NCBI RefSeq assembly: GCF_016615815.1
Contig: NZ_CP067112.1
Span: forward strand, 1,674,001 to 1,738,000
Source: Luteimonas sp. MC1572
GTDB lineage: Bacteria > Pseudomonadota > Gammaproteobacteria > Xanthomonadales > Xanthomonadaceae
Length of the DNA: 64,000 nt
Direction of reading: 5' to 3'
Each line of letters opens with the position of its first letter. Positions within the stretch are counted from its first letter, which is position 1. Under the pieces are notes generated by a model. It was not told where the DNA came from and made no database searches. It saw only the letters and a program-made list of their open reading frames with translations. A program made the translations under genes and the position numbers. Shown one piece after another: positions 17,205 through 26,572 of the stretch.

Positions 17205-18813
17205 AGACAAGAAGGGCGGCCGCAAGCTGTCGCTCAAGCGCGGCACCGACGCCAACGGCGTCCCCGAGGCCGCCACCCCGCGCATGGAAGAACGCCTGCA
17301 CAAGGTGCTCGCGCAGGCCGGGCTGGGTTCGCGGCGCGCGCTCGAGCAGCGCATCGCCGACGGCCTGGTGAAGGTGAACGGCGAAGTCGCGCAGACCGGC
17401 ATGAGCATCCGCGGCGGCGACCGCGTCGAGCTCGACGGCCGCAGCTTCGTGGCCAGCGCGCTGACCGAACCCGCGCGCGTGCTGATCTACAACAAGCCCG
17501 AAGGCGAGGTCACCACGCGCGAGGATCCCGAAGGCCGCCCGACCATCTTCGACTCGCTGCCGACGCTCAAGGGCGCGCGCTGGATCGCCATCGGCCGCCT
17601 CGACATCAACACCACCGGCCTGCTGCTGCTGACCACCGACGGCGAGATCGCCAACGCGATGATGCATCCGTCGTTCGAGGTCGCGCGCGAGTACGTGTGC
17701 CGCGTGCGCGCACCCGAAGGCGAGGAGAGCGTGGACGAGAAGATCATCGACCGCCTGCGTCGCGGTGTCGCGCTCGAGGACGGTCCGGCGAAGTTCGACG
17801 AGATCAAGCGCATCGGCGGCACCGATTCCAACGAATGGTTCCAGGTGCTGCTGAAGGAAGGCCGCAACCGCGAGGTCCGCCGGCTGTGGGAGTCGCAGGG
17901 CTGCCAGGTCAGCCGCCTCAAGCGCATCCGCTACGGCGCGGTGGAGCTGCCGCAGCCGCTGCTGCGCGGGCAGTCGCAGGAGCTGGCGGCCGACAAGGTC
18001 GAGGCCCTGCGCCGCGAACTCAAGCTCGATGACGGCGCCCCCGCGGCGCTCACCCTGCTGCCGGTGATCGGCCAGCGCAGGGCGTCCAAGTCCACCGTGC
18101 ACGTCGGCGACCGCCCGCGTTCCGCCGGCTACGTCGGCGGCCACAGCACCGCCGACGAAGGCCGCGAACTGCGTCGCTTCGACAACGTCCGCGAGGATCG
18201 CGGCCGTCGCGGCCAGCACCGCCCCTCCGGCGGCCTGACCGTCACCGGCGAGGCTGCGGCGCGCCAGTCGCACAATCCGCTCAAGCAGCGCCGCGACCAG
18301 CGCGCGCTGCCCGAAGGCAACCCCGCCGCGTTCCGCAGCTGGTACGTGCCCGACGGCGTCGAGACCGGCCCGAGCGGCCACCGCAACGCTGGACCGGGCG
18401 CGCCGAAGCCGTATGGCGCGCGCAAGGCCGGGCCGGGTGGCGGCCAGGGCCGCCCCGGCGGCGGTCAGGGGCGTCCCGGCGGTGCCGGCGGCGGCCCGGG
18501 TGGCGGCAAGCCCCAGCGTGCGGCGCGCCCGTACGGCCATCCCGGCAATGCGCCCTCGTTCCCCTCCGATCACGCCGGCGGGTATGCGGCGCAGGAACGT
18601 CCACGCGGCGCACGCCCGGCGGGCGCGCGTCCGGGTGGTGGGCGCCCGGGCGCCAGTGCCGGCCCCGGCCGTCCCGGCGGTCGTCCCGGTGGCAACCCCG
18701 GCGCAGGCAAGCCCGGCGGCAATCGCCCCGGTGGCAGTCGCCCGGCGGGTGGCAACCGCGGCCCGCGCGGTCCCGGTGGCGGCGGCGGCGGCGGCGGACG
18801 TCGCGGCGCCTGA
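17197..18813 (+). CDS. rluB: 23S rRNA pseudouridine synthase B with long Gly/Arg/Pro-rich tail
   Basis: 538 aa, compared with about 290 for E. coli RluB, which makes pseudouridine 2605 in 23S rRNA. An S4 RNA-binding domain covers about residues 30-80 (ERLHKVLAQAGLGSRRALE). The RsuA/RluB catalytic core follows, with GRLDINTTGLLLLTTDGE and the predicted catalytic Asp136, and LLKEGRNREVRRLWESQGC. The core ends near residue 275. The remaining ~250 residues are low complexity, dominated by GGQGRPGG-like repeats with Arg, Pro and a C-terminal polyglycine run. This tail resembles RGG-type RNA-binding regions. The start overlaps scpB by 8 bases. The catalytic call is secure; the function of the tail is unknown. 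Confidence 0.93.
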   Translation: MTEDKKGGRKLSLKRGTDANGVPEAATPRMEERLHKVLAQAGLGSRRALEQRIADGLVKVNGEVAQTGMSIRGGDRVELDGRSFVASALTEPARVLIYNKPEGEVTTREDPEGRPTIFDSLPTLKGARWIAIGRLDINTTGLLLLTTDGEIANAMMHPSFEVAREYVCRVRAPEGEESVDEKIIDRLRRGVALEDGPAKFDEIKRIGGTDSNEWFQVLLKEGRNREVRRLWESQGCQVSRLKRIRYGAVELPQPLLRGQSQELAADKVEALRRELKLDDGAPAALTLLPVIGQRRASKSTVHVGDRPRSAGYVGGHSTADEGRELRRFDNVREDRGRRGQHRPSGGLTVTGEAAARQSHNPLKQRRDQRALPEGNPAAFRSWYVPDGVETGPSGHRNAGPGAPKPYGARKAGPGGGQGRPGGGQGRPGGAGGGPGGGKPQRAARPYGHPGNAPSFPSDHAGGYAAQERPRGARPAGARPGGGRPGASAGPGRPGGRPGGNPGAGKPGGNRPGGSRPAGGNRGPRGPGGGGGGGGRRGA

Positions 18814-18827
18814 CTTCGAAATGCGTT

Positions 18828-18858
18828 GCACGGCTCCCCGCATGCGCGGGGGCCGTGC
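18828..18858. terminator. Hairpin between convergent rluB and DUF3247 genes
   Basis: GCACGGC and GCCGTGC arms enclose further GC pairing (CCCCGC/GCGGGG), giving a stable stem 15 bases after the rluB stop and adjoining the stop of the opposing gene. No T-run follows on either strand, so it is a plausible bidirectional terminator rather than a textbook one. Confidence 0.5.
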
Positions 18859-19146
18859 CTAGGCGGTGCCGAGCTGGCGGATCGCGCTGATGGCGTCCAG
18901 CCACAGGTAGTGGCTCTGCGTTGGATCGTGCGCGTCGTCGATGCGGACCACCGCGTTCAGCCCTTCGTGCCCGTCCGTGTCCATGAACACCTGCACGATC
19001 GGCCGCATGGCGACGGTGCCCTGCACCAGGCTGCCGTCGCGCATGGTCACTGCCACGATCGCCTCGTCGGGCAGCAGGGTGCTGCGCGCCTCGATCGCAC
19101 GGATGTCCTCGTTACGGGTGAGTACCCTCGGGGCGACCTGGCCCAT
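18859..19146 (-). CDS. DUF3247 family protein
   Basis: 95 aa from ATG 19146 (MGQVAPRVLTRNEDI). The sequence matches a small family I associate with Xanthomonadaceae (DUF3247). It has LPDEAIVAVTMRDGSLVQGTVAMRPIVQVFMDTDG in the middle and HYLWLDAISAIRQLG at the end. From memory, a Xanthomonas campestris member has an Sm-like beta-barrel, which suggests nucleic-acid or protein binding, but no function is established. It is a single-gene unit convergent with rluB. An in-frame ATG at 19176 would add 10 residues but lacks family similarity. Confidence 0.8.
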   Translation of the reverse strand: MGQVAPRVLTRNEDIRAIEARSTLLPDEAIVAVTMRDGSLVQGTVAMRPIVQVFMDTDGHEGLNAVVRIDDAHDPTQSHYLWLDAISAIRQLGTA

Positions 19147-19206
19147 GGCCGGCTCCTGGCGCGGTGATGACGCCATCGTGCCCCGGCGATCGTCAACGGC
19201 GCGCGA

Positions 19207-20004
19207 TCAGATCCCGTCGAGGCTGAAGGCGTCGCCGTCGAGCAGCGCAGGGAACCGCGCGCGATGGGCTGCGAGCTCGTCGGCCAGCAAGGTCGTGGTG
19301 ACCACCACCTCCTCGTCGGTGCATTCGCTCAGCGCCGTGCCCATGAAGTCGATCACCGCGCTGTCGCCGTCATATGCCAGCCCGTTGCCGTCGCGGCCGA
19401 CGCGGTTCAGGCCGGCCACGTAGCACAGGTTCTCGATGGCGCGCGCGCGGAGCAGCGTTTTCCACGCGTGGGCGCGCGCCGCCGGCCAGTTGGCGATGTA
19501 GAACTGCAGGTCGAAATCCGGGCGCCCGTCCACGTCCTGGCGGTTGCGCGCGAACACCGGGAAACGCAGGTCGTAGCAGACCAGCGGATTGATCCGCCAG
19601 CCTTTCAGTTCGACAACCAGCCGCGCGTGGCCCGCGGCGTAGCGCTTGTGCTCGCCGGCATAGCGGAACAGGTGGCGCTTGTCGTAATGCAGCACGTCGC
19701 CACGCGGGTCGACCCAGAGCAGGCGGTTGAACACCTGGTCGCCTTCGCGCAGCTGCACGCTGCCGGTCACGACCGCGCCGATCGCCTTGGCGTGCTGGCG
19801 CATCCACGCGACAGTCGGCCCGTCCATGCCTTCGGCCTGGTCGATGGCATCGTTGCTGAAGCCGCTGGTGAAGGTTTCCGGCAGCAGCACCAGGTCGGTG
19901 GTGCCGCGCAGCGGCGCGATCAGCTCACCGTAGTAGTCGCGGTTGCCGGCGGGGTCGTGCCAGAGCGTGTCGCCCTGCACCAGGGAGATGCGCAGATTGT
20001 CCAT
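19207..20004 (-). CDS. Carbon-nitrogen hydrolase, omega-amidase-like (YafV/Nit2 type)
   Basis: 265 aa. The nitrilase-superfamily triad is visible: Glu43 in LPETFTSGF, Lys109 in HYDKRHLF and Cys143 in VCYDLRFP. The motifs match YafV/NIT2-type omega-amidases, which hydrolyse alpha-ketoglutaramate or alpha-ketosuccinamate to the 2-oxoacid and ammonia. The upstream neighbour, 45 bases away on the same strand, is a methionine/glutamine-type aminotransferase. This pairing fits the methionine-salvage scheme in which transamination of the 2-oxo acid of methionine uses glutamine and the amidase removes the product. No signal peptide; cytosolic. Substrate inferred from family and neighbour. Confidence 0.88.
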   Translation of the reverse strand: MDNLRISLVQGDTLWHDPAGNRDYYGELIAPLRGTTDLVLLPETFTSGFSNDAIDQAEGMDGPTVAWMRQHAKAIGAVVTGSVQLREGDQVFNRLLWVDPRGDVLHYDKRHLFRYAGEHKRYAAGHARLVVELKGWRINPLVCYDLRFPVFARNRQDVDGRPDFDLQFYIANWPAARAHAWKTLLRARAIENLCYVAGLNRVGRDGNGLAYDGDSAVIDFMGTALSECTDEEVVVTTTLLADELAAHRARFPALLDGDAFSLDGI

Positions 20005-20049
20005 GCCACGATCTTAATCGGTCGCGGCACGGTTGCGCATCGCCCGCGG

Positions 20050-21195
20050 TCAGAGCAGCCGCAGCCGCTCGATCGCGGCGTCCAGCGTGGCCTCGTTCTT
20101 GGCGAAACACAGCCGTGCCAGGCGCTGGCCGGCCGGCGGCGTCTCGTAGAACGGCGACAGCGGAATGGCCGCGACGCCATGCTCCACGGTCAGCCAGCGG
20201 CAGAACGCGGCATCGTCGAGGTCGCTGACGCCGGAATAGTCGACCAGCTGGAAGTAGCCGCCCGGCACCGGCAGCGGCAGCAGCCGCGTTTCAAGCAACC
20301 GGGCGCGGAAGGCGTCGCGCTTGGCTTCGTAGAACGCGCCAAGGCCGAGATGGTGCTCCGGCTCCTCGCGCAGCATCTCCGCGAAGGCGTGCTGCGCCGG
20401 CGCGAACGTGCAGAACACGTTGTACTGGTGGACCTTGCGGAACTCGACGGACAACCCGGGCGGCGCGATGCAGTAGCCGACCTTCCAGCCGGTGCAGTGG
20501 TAGGTCTTGCCGAAGCTCGAGACCACGAACGTACGCTCGCGCAGCGCCGGATGGCGCAGCGCCGATTCATGGCGCGCGCCATCGAAGACGATGTGCTCGT
20601 AGACCTCGTCGGACAGCAGCCAGATGCCGGTCCCGGCGACGATCGCGGCCACCTCGTCCATGTCGGCCTCCGACAGCATCGCGCCCGAGGGGTTGTGCGG
20701 CGAATTGATGATCAGCATGCGCGTGCGCGGGCCGATGGCGTCGCGCACGCGCTGCCAGTCGGGCGCGAACGTCGCCGGGTCGAGCGGCACGTGCACCGTG
20801 CGCGCCCCGGCCAGGTCGATCGCCGGCTCGTAGCAGTCGTAGGCCGGATCCAGCACCACCACCTCGTCGCCGGCGCGGACCACGGCGTGGATGGCGTTGA
20901 AGATCGCTTCGGTGGCACCGCTGGTGACCGTGACCTCGGTGTCCGGATCCGGGCGATGCCCGTACAGCGCGGCGGTCTTGTCGGCGATCGCCTCGCGCAG
21001 CGCCGGGATGCCGGTCATCGGCGCGTACTGGTTGTGGCCCGCACGCATCGCGCGGTCCAGTGCATCGACCAGTCGCATGGGCACGTCGAAATCCGGGAAC
21101 CCCTGGCCCAGGTTGACCGCGCCGTGCTCGGCCGCGAGCTGCGACATCACGCTGAAGATGGTGGTGCCGACCTTGGGCAGTTTGGTGCCGGGCAT
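20050..21195 (-). CDS. PLP-dependent methionine/glutamine aminotransferase-like protein (YbdL type)
   Basis: 381 aa from ATG 21195, preceded by GGAGGAA. It is a fold-type I class I/II aminotransferase. Visible features are AVNLGQGFPDFDVP near the N-terminus, TSGATEAIFNAIHAVV, LIINSPHNPSGAM, and SSFGKTYHCTGWKVGY with the PLP lysine at residue 230. The closest family by motifs is YbdL (E. coli methionine aminotransferase) or kynurenine aminotransferase III-type enzymes. It sits 45 bases upstream of the omega-amidase-like gene, consistent with a transaminase/amidase pair in methionine salvage or glutamine-transaminase K activity. It is transcribed divergently from the DUF3293 gene. Confidence 0.88.
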   Translation of the reverse strand: MPGTKLPKVGTTIFSVMSQLAAEHGAVNLGQGFPDFDVPMRLVDALDRAMRAGHNQYAPMTGIPALREAIADKTAALYGHRPDPDTEVTVTSGATEAIFNAIHAVVRAGDEVVVLDPAYDCYEPAIDLAGARTVHVPLDPATFAPDWQRVRDAIGPRTRMLIINSPHNPSGAMLSEADMDEVAAIVAGTGIWLLSDEVYEHIVFDGARHESALRHPALRERTFVVSSFGKTYHCTGWKVGYCIAPPGLSVEFRKVHQYNVFCTFAPAQHAFAEMLREEPEHHLGLGAFYEAKRDAFRARLLETRLLPLPVPGGYFQLVDYSGVSDLDDAAFCRWLTVEHGVAAIPLSPFYETPPAGQRLARLCFAKNEATLDAAIERLRLL

Positions 21196-21273
21196 CGCAA
21201 TTCCTCCATCCCGGCACCGCGCCGGGAAACGATGGAGTTTACGGAAGCGGCGGCAACAGGTTAAATCTCCGGC

Positions 21274-21756
21274 ATGCACGCCCCGCCGCCCATGGATGCC
21301 CAAGCACTGGCGCGGCTGGCACATGCCTACCTCGATGCCGAGTACCGCTGGGGGCTGGACGGCGACTGGCACGACGTGCGCATCGGCCTGCCGATGCCGG
21401 CGCTCGATCTGGCCTACCCGGCGGCCGCGAGCTTCGGACTCCTGTCGGCCTGGGATCCGGACTCCGTGCCGCGCGAGGAAGCCGTCAACCGCGAACAGGA
21501 TGCCGTCCTGCAGGACACGCTGCTGGCCGGCGGCACGCCGCACCTGCCCGCCTTCGCGTCCGCGGTCAACCGCAGCTGGCGTGAGCCGGGGTGGCTGGTG
21601 ATGGACATGGCCGTCAACGAGTTCGATGCGCTCGCACGGCGTTTCGAGCAGCTCGGCACGCTGTGGTGGCCGCGCGGCGGCGTGGTGCGCCTGCGCATGT
21701 ACGCGGCCCGGCCGGTGGGCTTCGAGCGCGATGAAGCGGTCGACTGGCTAGAATGA
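21274..21756 (+). CDS. DUF3293-like protein of unknown function
   Basis: 160 aa from ATG 21274; an internal ATG at 21292 is an alternative that removes six residues. The central FGLLSAWDPDSVPREEAVNREQD segment resembles DUF3293 proteins, which carry an AW(N/D)P-S motif. The C-terminal half has no motif I recognise. There is no signal peptide or membrane segment. It lies 36 bases upstream of ccmA on the same strand, but nothing links it to cytochrome c maturation. Real-gene status is supported by its position filling the gap and by its frame's codon composition. Confidence 0.65.
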   Translation: MHAPPPMDAQALARLAHAYLDAEYRWGLDGDWHDVRIGLPMPALDLAYPAAASFGLLSAWDPDSVPREEAVNREQDAVLQDTLLAGGTPHLPAFASAVNRSWREPGWLVMDMAVNEFDALARRFEQLGTLWWPRGGVVRLRMYAARPVGFERDEAVDWLE

Positions 21757-21792
21757 CGGCCACCTGGTCGCCGTCGCGGCCGCGGCCGCACG

Positions 21793-22440
21793 ATGCCCGA
21801 GACCCCTGACCCGCCACCAACGCCGCTGCTGTCCGCGCGCGGCCTGCGCTTCGCCCGCAACGAGCTGCCGGTGTTCGGGCCGGTCGATTTCGACGTGGCC
21901 GCAGGCGAGGCGCTGCTGGTGCAGGGCGACAACGGCGCCGGCAAGACCACCCTGCTGCGCGTACTGGCAGGCCTGCTGCACGCCGATGGCGGCGAGCTCC
22001 GGCTGCAGGGACAGCCAGCGGCCCCTGCCCTGCGCGCGCGCCTGGTGGCTTACCTCGGCCACCAGGCGGCGCAAAAGGCGGACCTGGGCGCGCTCGAGAA
22101 CCTGGAGTTCCTGTGCGGCCTGCACGGCAAGCGCCCCGGCATGTCGCTCGAAGATGCGATGGCCACCGTGGGCCTTGCCGGCTACGAGGACGCGCTGGCC
22201 CGCCAGCTGTCGGCCGGCCAGCGCAAACGCCTGTCGCTGGCGCGCCTGTGGCTGTCGCCGGCGCCGCTGTGGCTGCTCGACGAGCCCTACGCGAATCTCG
22301 ACCTGGACGGCATCGAACTGGTCAACCGCATGGTCCAGGCGCACCTGCGCGAGGGCGGCGCGGCGCTGGTCACCACCCACGGCGCCTACGCGGCACCGCC
22401 GGTGCGCACGCGCCTGCTGACGCTGGAGCGGCCGTCGTGA
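21793..22440 (+). CDS. ccmA: Heme exporter ATP-binding protein CcmA
   Basis: 215 aa. It is the ABC ATPase of the CcmABCD complex, which releases holo-CcmE (heme chaperone) from CcmC during cytochrome c maturation. Walker [10 protein letters not shown] (Lys51), signature [14 protein letters not shown] and Walker [13 protein letters not shown] are all intact. It is the first gene of a nine-gene ccm operon and overlaps ccmB by one base (TGATG). Cytoplasmic face of the inner membrane. Confidence 0.96.
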   Translation: MPETPDPPPTPLLSARGLRFARNELPVFGPVDFDVAAGEALLVQGDNGAGKTTLLRVLAGLLHADGGELRLQGQPAAPALRARLVAYLGHQAAQKADLGALENLEFLCGLHGKRPGMSLEDAMATVGLAGYEDALARQLSAGQRKRLSLARLWLSPAPLWLLDEPYANLDLDGIELVNRMVQAHLREGGAALVTTHGAYAAPPVRTRLLTLERPS

Positions 22441-23108
22441 TGTGGCCGGCCGCCCGCGCGCTGGTCGTGCGCGACCTGCGCCTGCTGTGGCGGCGGCGCG
22501 GCGATGCCCTGCAGCCGGCGCTGTTCGCGCTGCTGGTGCTGGTGCTGTTCGCGCTCGCCTTGGGCAACGAGCCGGTGATGCTGGCGCGGGTGGCGCCGGG
22601 CGCGCTGTGGGTGGCGGTGCTGCTGTCAGGGTTGCTGGCGCTGGACACACTGTTCCGCGGCGATGCCGACGATGGTTCGCTGGAGCAATGGCTGCTCGCG
22701 CCCGTACCGCTGGCCTGGCTGGTGCTCGTGCGGGTGGTCACGCACTGGCTGACGACCTCGCTGCCGCTGCTGGTGGTGATGCCGCTGCTGGCTGAACTGA
22801 TGGGCTTGCCGCGCGCGCACCTGCCGGTACTGATGGTCTCGATGGCGCTGGGCACGCCGCTGCTGGCGCTGCTCGGCGCAGTGGTGGCCGCGCTTACCGT
22901 CGGCATGCGCCGCTCCGGGATCCTGGTCGCGCTGCTCGCGCTGCCGCTGTACGTGCCGGTGCTGGTGTTCGGTGCCGGCGCGGTCACCGCGGCCGCGCAG
23001 GGCTTCGATCCGGTCGGCGGGCTGCTGCTGCTGGCCGCGGGCCTGGTGGCGGCGCTGGTGCTGGCGCCGCTGGCCGCGGCGGCGGCAATCCGCATCGCGC
23101 TGGGCTGA
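22440..23108 (+). CDS. ccmB: Heme exporter membrane protein CcmB
   Basis: 222 aa from ATG 22440, overlapping the ccmA stop. Six transmembrane segments are predicted, and the early sequence ARALVVRDLRLLWRRRGDALQP is typical of CcmB; SLEQWLLAPVPLAWLVLVR follows helix 2. CcmB is the membrane partner of CcmA in the CcmABCD complex. The 130-bp gap to ccmC is the only sizeable gap in the operon and shows no clear promoter. Confidence 0.95.
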   Translation: MWPAARALVVRDLRLLWRRRGDALQPALFALLVLVLFALALGNEPVMLARVAPGALWVAVLLSGLLALDTLFRGDADDGSLEQWLLAPVPLAWLVLVRVVTHWLTTSLPLLVVMPLLAELMGLPRAHLPVLMVSMALGTPLLALLGAVVAALTVGMRRSGILVALLALPLYVPVLVFGAGAVTAAAQGFDPVGGLLLLAAGLVAALVLAPLAAAAAIRIALG

Positions 23109-23238
23109 ACCGTCCCGGCCATCGTGCTTGGCCCGACGCGTGAAACCTGAAAAAATGGCCGGCCAGCGGGACATGTCCGACAATACGGCACGCTCCCTGC
23201 CCTGTGGGGCCCTGCCCCCTCCGCCTGGCGAGAACCTG

Positions 23239-23997
23239 ATGTCGCAGATGCACCCGGTGATCCGCTGGTTCCACCAGCTCGGGTCGCCCCCCTACTTCGA
23301 CCGCTTCGCAGCGCGCTGGGCGCCGTGGGGGTATGGCGTGGGCCTGCTGGTGATGGCGGTCGGCGCGTATGGCGCGTTGTTCCAGGTACCCGCCGACTAT
23401 CAGCAGGGCGACAGCTTCCGCATCCTCTACATCCACGTGCCGGCGGCCTGGATGAGCCTGGCGGTGTTCGGGCTGATGGCGCTGTACGCCGCGATCGCGC
23501 TGGTCTGGCGGATCAAGCTTTGCGAGATCCTGGCGATGGCCTGCGCGCCGGTCGGCGCCGCGTTCACGCTGGTGACCCTGCTGACCGGCTCGATCTGGGG
23601 CAAGCCGATGTGGGGCACCTGGTGGGACTGGGACCCGCGCCTGACGACGGAACTCGTGCTGCTATTCCTGTACCTCGGCGTGATCGGGCTGTACCACGCC
23701 ATCGACGACCGCCGCGCCGCGGCGCGCGCCGCCGGCCTGCTCGCCGTGGTCGGCGTGGTGATGCTGCCGGTGATCCGCTACTCGGTGGTGTGGTGGAACT
23801 CGCTGCACCAGGGCCAGACCATCCGCCTGTTCGGCGAATCGTCGATGGACGCAAGCATGCTGCCGCCGCTGGTCTGGATGCTGGTCGGCACCAAGCTGTG
23901 GTTCGCCGGCTCGTTGCTGGCGCGCGCGCGCGCCGACAACCTGCAGCGCGAAGCCGGCAAGGACTGGGTGCGCAAGCAGCTGGAGGCGCGGACATGA
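23239..23997 (+). CDS. ccmC: Heme transporter/attachment protein CcmC
   Basis: 252 aa from ATG 23239 ([15 protein letters not shown]), close to the 245 aa of E. coli CcmC. Six transmembrane helices flank a tryptophan-rich periplasmic motif ([10 protein letters not shown], residues 125-134). The heme-ligand histidines are in LYIHVPAAW (His66) and [10 protein letters not shown] (His190). CcmC loads heme onto CcmE in the periplasm. Upstream in-frame ATGs around 23155-23175 exist but lack family similarity. It overlaps ccmD by 4 bases (ATGA). Confidence 0.95.
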   Translation: MSQMHPVIRWFHQLGSPPYFDRFAARWAPWGYGVGLLVMAVGAYGALFQVPADYQQGDSFRILYIHVPAAWMSLAVFGLMALYAAIALVWRIKLCEILAMACAPVGAAFTLVTLLTGSIWGKPMWGTWWDWDPRLTTELVLLFLYLGVIGLYHAIDDRRAAARAAGLLAVVGVVMLPVIRYSVVWWNSLHQGQTIRLFGESSMDASMLPPLVWMLVGTKLWFAGSLLARARADNLQREAGKDWVRKQLEART

Positions 23998-24164
23998 GCT
24001 ACCGCGAATACGTGATCGCCGCGTACGCCGTGTTCGTGGCCATGCTGGCCTGGGATTTCGTCATACCGCGGCTGCGCATCGCGCGGCAGCTGCGCATCGT
24101 GCGGCGGCAGTCCGCGCGGCAGGCGCCACGACGCACCGACACCACTGGAGAATTGAAGCGATGA
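23994..24164 (+). CDS. ccmD: Heme exporter small subunit CcmD
   Basis: 56 aa, too short for many ORF filters. ATG 23994 overlaps the ccmC stop and its own stop overlaps the ccmE start, both by 4 bases. One transmembrane helix ([19 protein letters not shown]) is followed by a strongly basic cytoplasmic tail ([14 protein letters not shown]). Size, topology and position between ccmC and ccmE identify CcmD, which stabilises the CcmC-CcmE adduct and aids release of holo-CcmE. Confidence 0.9.
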   Translation: MSYREYVIAAYAVFVAMLAWDFVIPRLRIARQLRIVRRQSARQAPRRTDTTGELKR

Positions 24165-24649
24165 ATCCCACCCGACGCCGGCGCCTGTGGTTCGTGGTCG
24201 CGCTGGTCGTGGCCGCAAGCCTGGTCGCCGTGCTGGTCGCCGCGGCACTGCAGCGCAACGTGGCCTACCTGTACACGCCAGCGGAAATCCTCGACGGACG
24301 CGCCGGCACCGAAGTCGCCTCGGGCGCAACCCGTTTCCGGCTCGGGGGCATGGTGGCGGGCGATTCGTTCCGCCGCGAGGCGGGTTCGATGGAGGCGCAC
24401 TTCCGCGTCACCGACGGCGACGCGGAGATGCCGGTGGTGTTCGCCGGCATCCTCCCGGACCTGTTCCGTGAGAAGCAGGCGGTGGTGGCGACCGGCCGCA
24501 TGCGCGACGACGGCACCTTCGTCGCCGAGCAGGTGCTGGCCAAGCACGACGAGACCTACGTGCCCAAGGAGGTCGCCGACAAGATGGGCCTGGCGCACCA
24601 GAAGCACGACGTCGCCCTGCCCGCCGCGCCGGCACCGGGCGAACGCTAG
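24161..24649 (+). CDS. ccmE: Heme chaperone CcmE
   Basis: 162 aa. An N-terminal signal anchor (about residues 9-30) holds a periplasmic OB-fold domain. The heme-binding site is intact: [10 protein letters not shown] gives His129, which forms the covalent heme bond, and Tyr133, an axial ligand. CcmE receives heme from CcmC and passes it to CcmF. It overlaps ccmD by 4 bases and directly abuts ccmF. Confidence 0.96.
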   Translation: MNPTRRRRLWFVVALVVAASLVAVLVAAALQRNVAYLYTPAEILDGRAGTEVASGATRFRLGGMVAGDSFRREAGSMEAHFRVTDGDAEMPVVFAGILPDLFREKQAVVATGRMRDDGTFVAEQVLAKHDETYVPKEVADKMGLAHQKHDVALPAAPAPGER

Positions 24650-26572
24650 GTGTTGCCGGAGCTCGGCCAGGCCGCGCTGGTCCTCGCGCTGCTGTTCGCA
24701 CTGCTGCAGGGCGTGTTGCCGCTGGCCGGCGCCAGTCGCGGGCATGCGGCCTGGATGGCGGTGGCGCGCCCCGCCGCGATCGCCCAGCTCGTCCTGATGG
24801 CCGCGGCATACGCGGCGCTGACCGCGGCGTTCGTCGGCCAGGACTTCTCGGTCCGCTACGTGGCCGACAACTCCAACTCGCTGTTGCCGATGGTCTACCG
24901 CTACACCGCGGTGTGGGGCTCACACGAGGGCTCGCTGCTGCTCTGGTCGCTGATGCTTGCCGCCTGGAACGCTGCTGTGGCGCTGACCTCGGGGCGCATG
25001 CCGCTGCATTTCAGCGCACGCGCGCTCGGGGTGATCGGCCTGGTCGCGGTGGGTTTCCTGTCGTTCCTGCTGTTCACATCCAACCCGTTCGAACGCCTGC
25101 TTCCGGCGGCCCTGGAAGGCCACGACCTCAACCCGCTGCTGCAAGACCCGGGGATGATCATCCATCCACCGATGCTCTACATCGGCTACATCGGCTTCGT
25201 GGTGCCGTTCGCGTTCTCCATCGCCGCGCTGCTCGAGGGCGATCTCGACAAGCGCTGGCTGCGCTGGACGCGGCCGTGGACCAACGTCGCCTGGGGCTTC
25301 CTGACGCTCGGCATCGCGCTGGGCAGCTGGTGGGCCTACTACGAGCTTGGCTGGGGCGGCTGGTGGTTCTGGGACCCGGTGGAGAACGCGAGCTTCATGC
25401 CGTGGCTTGTGGGCGCGGCGCTGCTGCATTCGCAGGCGGTCAGCGAGAAGCGCGGCAGCTTCAACAGCTGGACGATCCTGCTGGCGATCGCCGCGTTCTC
25501 GCTGTCTCTGCTGGGCGCGTTCCTGGTGCGTTCGGGCGTGCTGACCAGCGTGCATTCGTTTGCGGCCGACCCGTCGCGGGGGTTGTTCATCCTGGTCTTC
25601 CTGGGCGTCGTGATCGGCGCCGCGCTGCTGGTGTACGTGCTGCGCGCGCCGAAGATGCAGGACGGCAAGCCGTTCGCCGCGAGCTCGCGCGAGACCCTGC
25701 TGCTGGTCAACAACCTGCTGCTGGCCTCGGCCTGCGCGATGGTGCTGCTCGGCACGCTGTACCCGCTGATCGCCGACGCGCTCGACCTCGGCAAGATCTC
25801 GGTCGGCCCGCCCTACTTCGGCACGCTGTTCCTGGTGCTCATGGCGCCGCTGGTGCTGCTGATTCCGTTCGGACCACTCACCCGTTGGCAGCAGGAGCAG
25901 CCGTCGCGGCCGCTGGCGATGCTGGCGCCGTGGTTCGCGCTGGCGTTGGCGCTCGCTGTCATCGCCTGGTTCACGGCGCCGCAGGGCGCGGCGAAGACCG
26001 CGGCCGGCGTGGGCGGTGCCGCGTGGGTCGCGTTCGGCACGCTGCGCTTCGTGTGGACGCGCTTCCGTGCACAGGGCGGCCGCCTCACCGCCGAGATGCT
26101 GGGCATGACCCTGGCGCACGTGGGGGTGGCGGTATTCGTGATGGGCGCGCTGCTGGTGGAGGCGCAGAACGTGCTGCGCGAACTGCCGATGATGCCCGGG
26201 CAAACACATGAGATCGGCCGCTACGCGTTCCGCTTCGACGGCGTGGAGCGCGTGCCGGGTCCCAACTACATGGCCGAGCGTGGCACGGTGCAGGTATTCC
26301 GCGACGACAAGCCGCTGACGCTGCTGCATCCGGAAAAGCGTGCGTACGCGAGCGGTGGCCAGGTGATGACCGATGCCGGCATCCACGCCGGCGTGCGCGC
26401 CGACGTTTTCGTGGCGCTTGGCGAGCCACTGGGCGGCGACGCCTGGGCGGTGCGCCTGCACGTCAAACCGTTCGTGCGCTGGATCTGGGCTGGCGCGCTG
26501 CTGATGGCGCTGGGCGGATTCGTGACCGCCACCGACCGGCGCTTCAAGCTGCCGCCAAGGGAGGCGCAATGA
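24650..26572 (+). CDS. ccmF: Cytochrome c heme lyase subunit CcmF
   Basis: 640 aa from a GTG at 24650, directly after the ccmE stop. It is a large polytopic membrane protein (E. coli CcmF has 647 residues). The heme-handling WWD domain lies near residues 230-250 (WGGWWFWDPVENASFMPWL). Further family blocks are WGSHEGSLLLWSL and FLVRSGVLTSVHSFAADPSRG. CcmF transfers heme from holo-CcmE to the CXXCH cysteines of apocytochrome c with CcmH/CcmI. It ends with a 4-base overlap with the dsbE/ccmG start. Confidence 0.96.
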   Translation: MLPELGQAALVLALLFALLQGVLPLAGASRGHAAWMAVARPAAIAQLVLMAAAYAALTAAFVGQDFSVRYVADNSNSLLPMVYRYTAVWGSHEGSLLLWSLMLAAWNAAVALTSGRMPLHFSARALGVIGLVAVGFLSFLLFTSNPFERLLPAALEGHDLNPLLQDPGMIIHPPMLYIGYIGFVVPFAFSIAALLEGDLDKRWLRWTRPWTNVAWGFLTLGIALGSWWAYYELGWGGWWFWDPVENASFMPWLVGAALLHSQAVSEKRGSFNSWTILLAIAAFSLSLLGAFLVRSGVLTSVHSFAADPSRGLFILVFLGVVIGAALLVYVLRAPKMQDGKPFAASSRETLLLVNNLLLASACAMVLLGTLYPLIADALDLGKISVGPPYFGTLFLVLMAPLVLLIPFGPLTRWQQEQPSRPLAMLAPWFALALALAVIAWFTAPQGAAKTAAGVGGAAWVAFGTLRFVWTRFRAQGGRLTAEMLGMTLAHVGVAVFVMGALLVEAQNVLRELPMMPGQTHEIGRYAFRFDGVERVPGPNYMAERGTVQVFRDDKPLTLLHPEKRAYASGGQVMTDAGIHAGVRADVFVALGEPLGGDAWAVRLHVKPFVRWIWAGALLMALGGFVTATDRRFKLPPREAQ

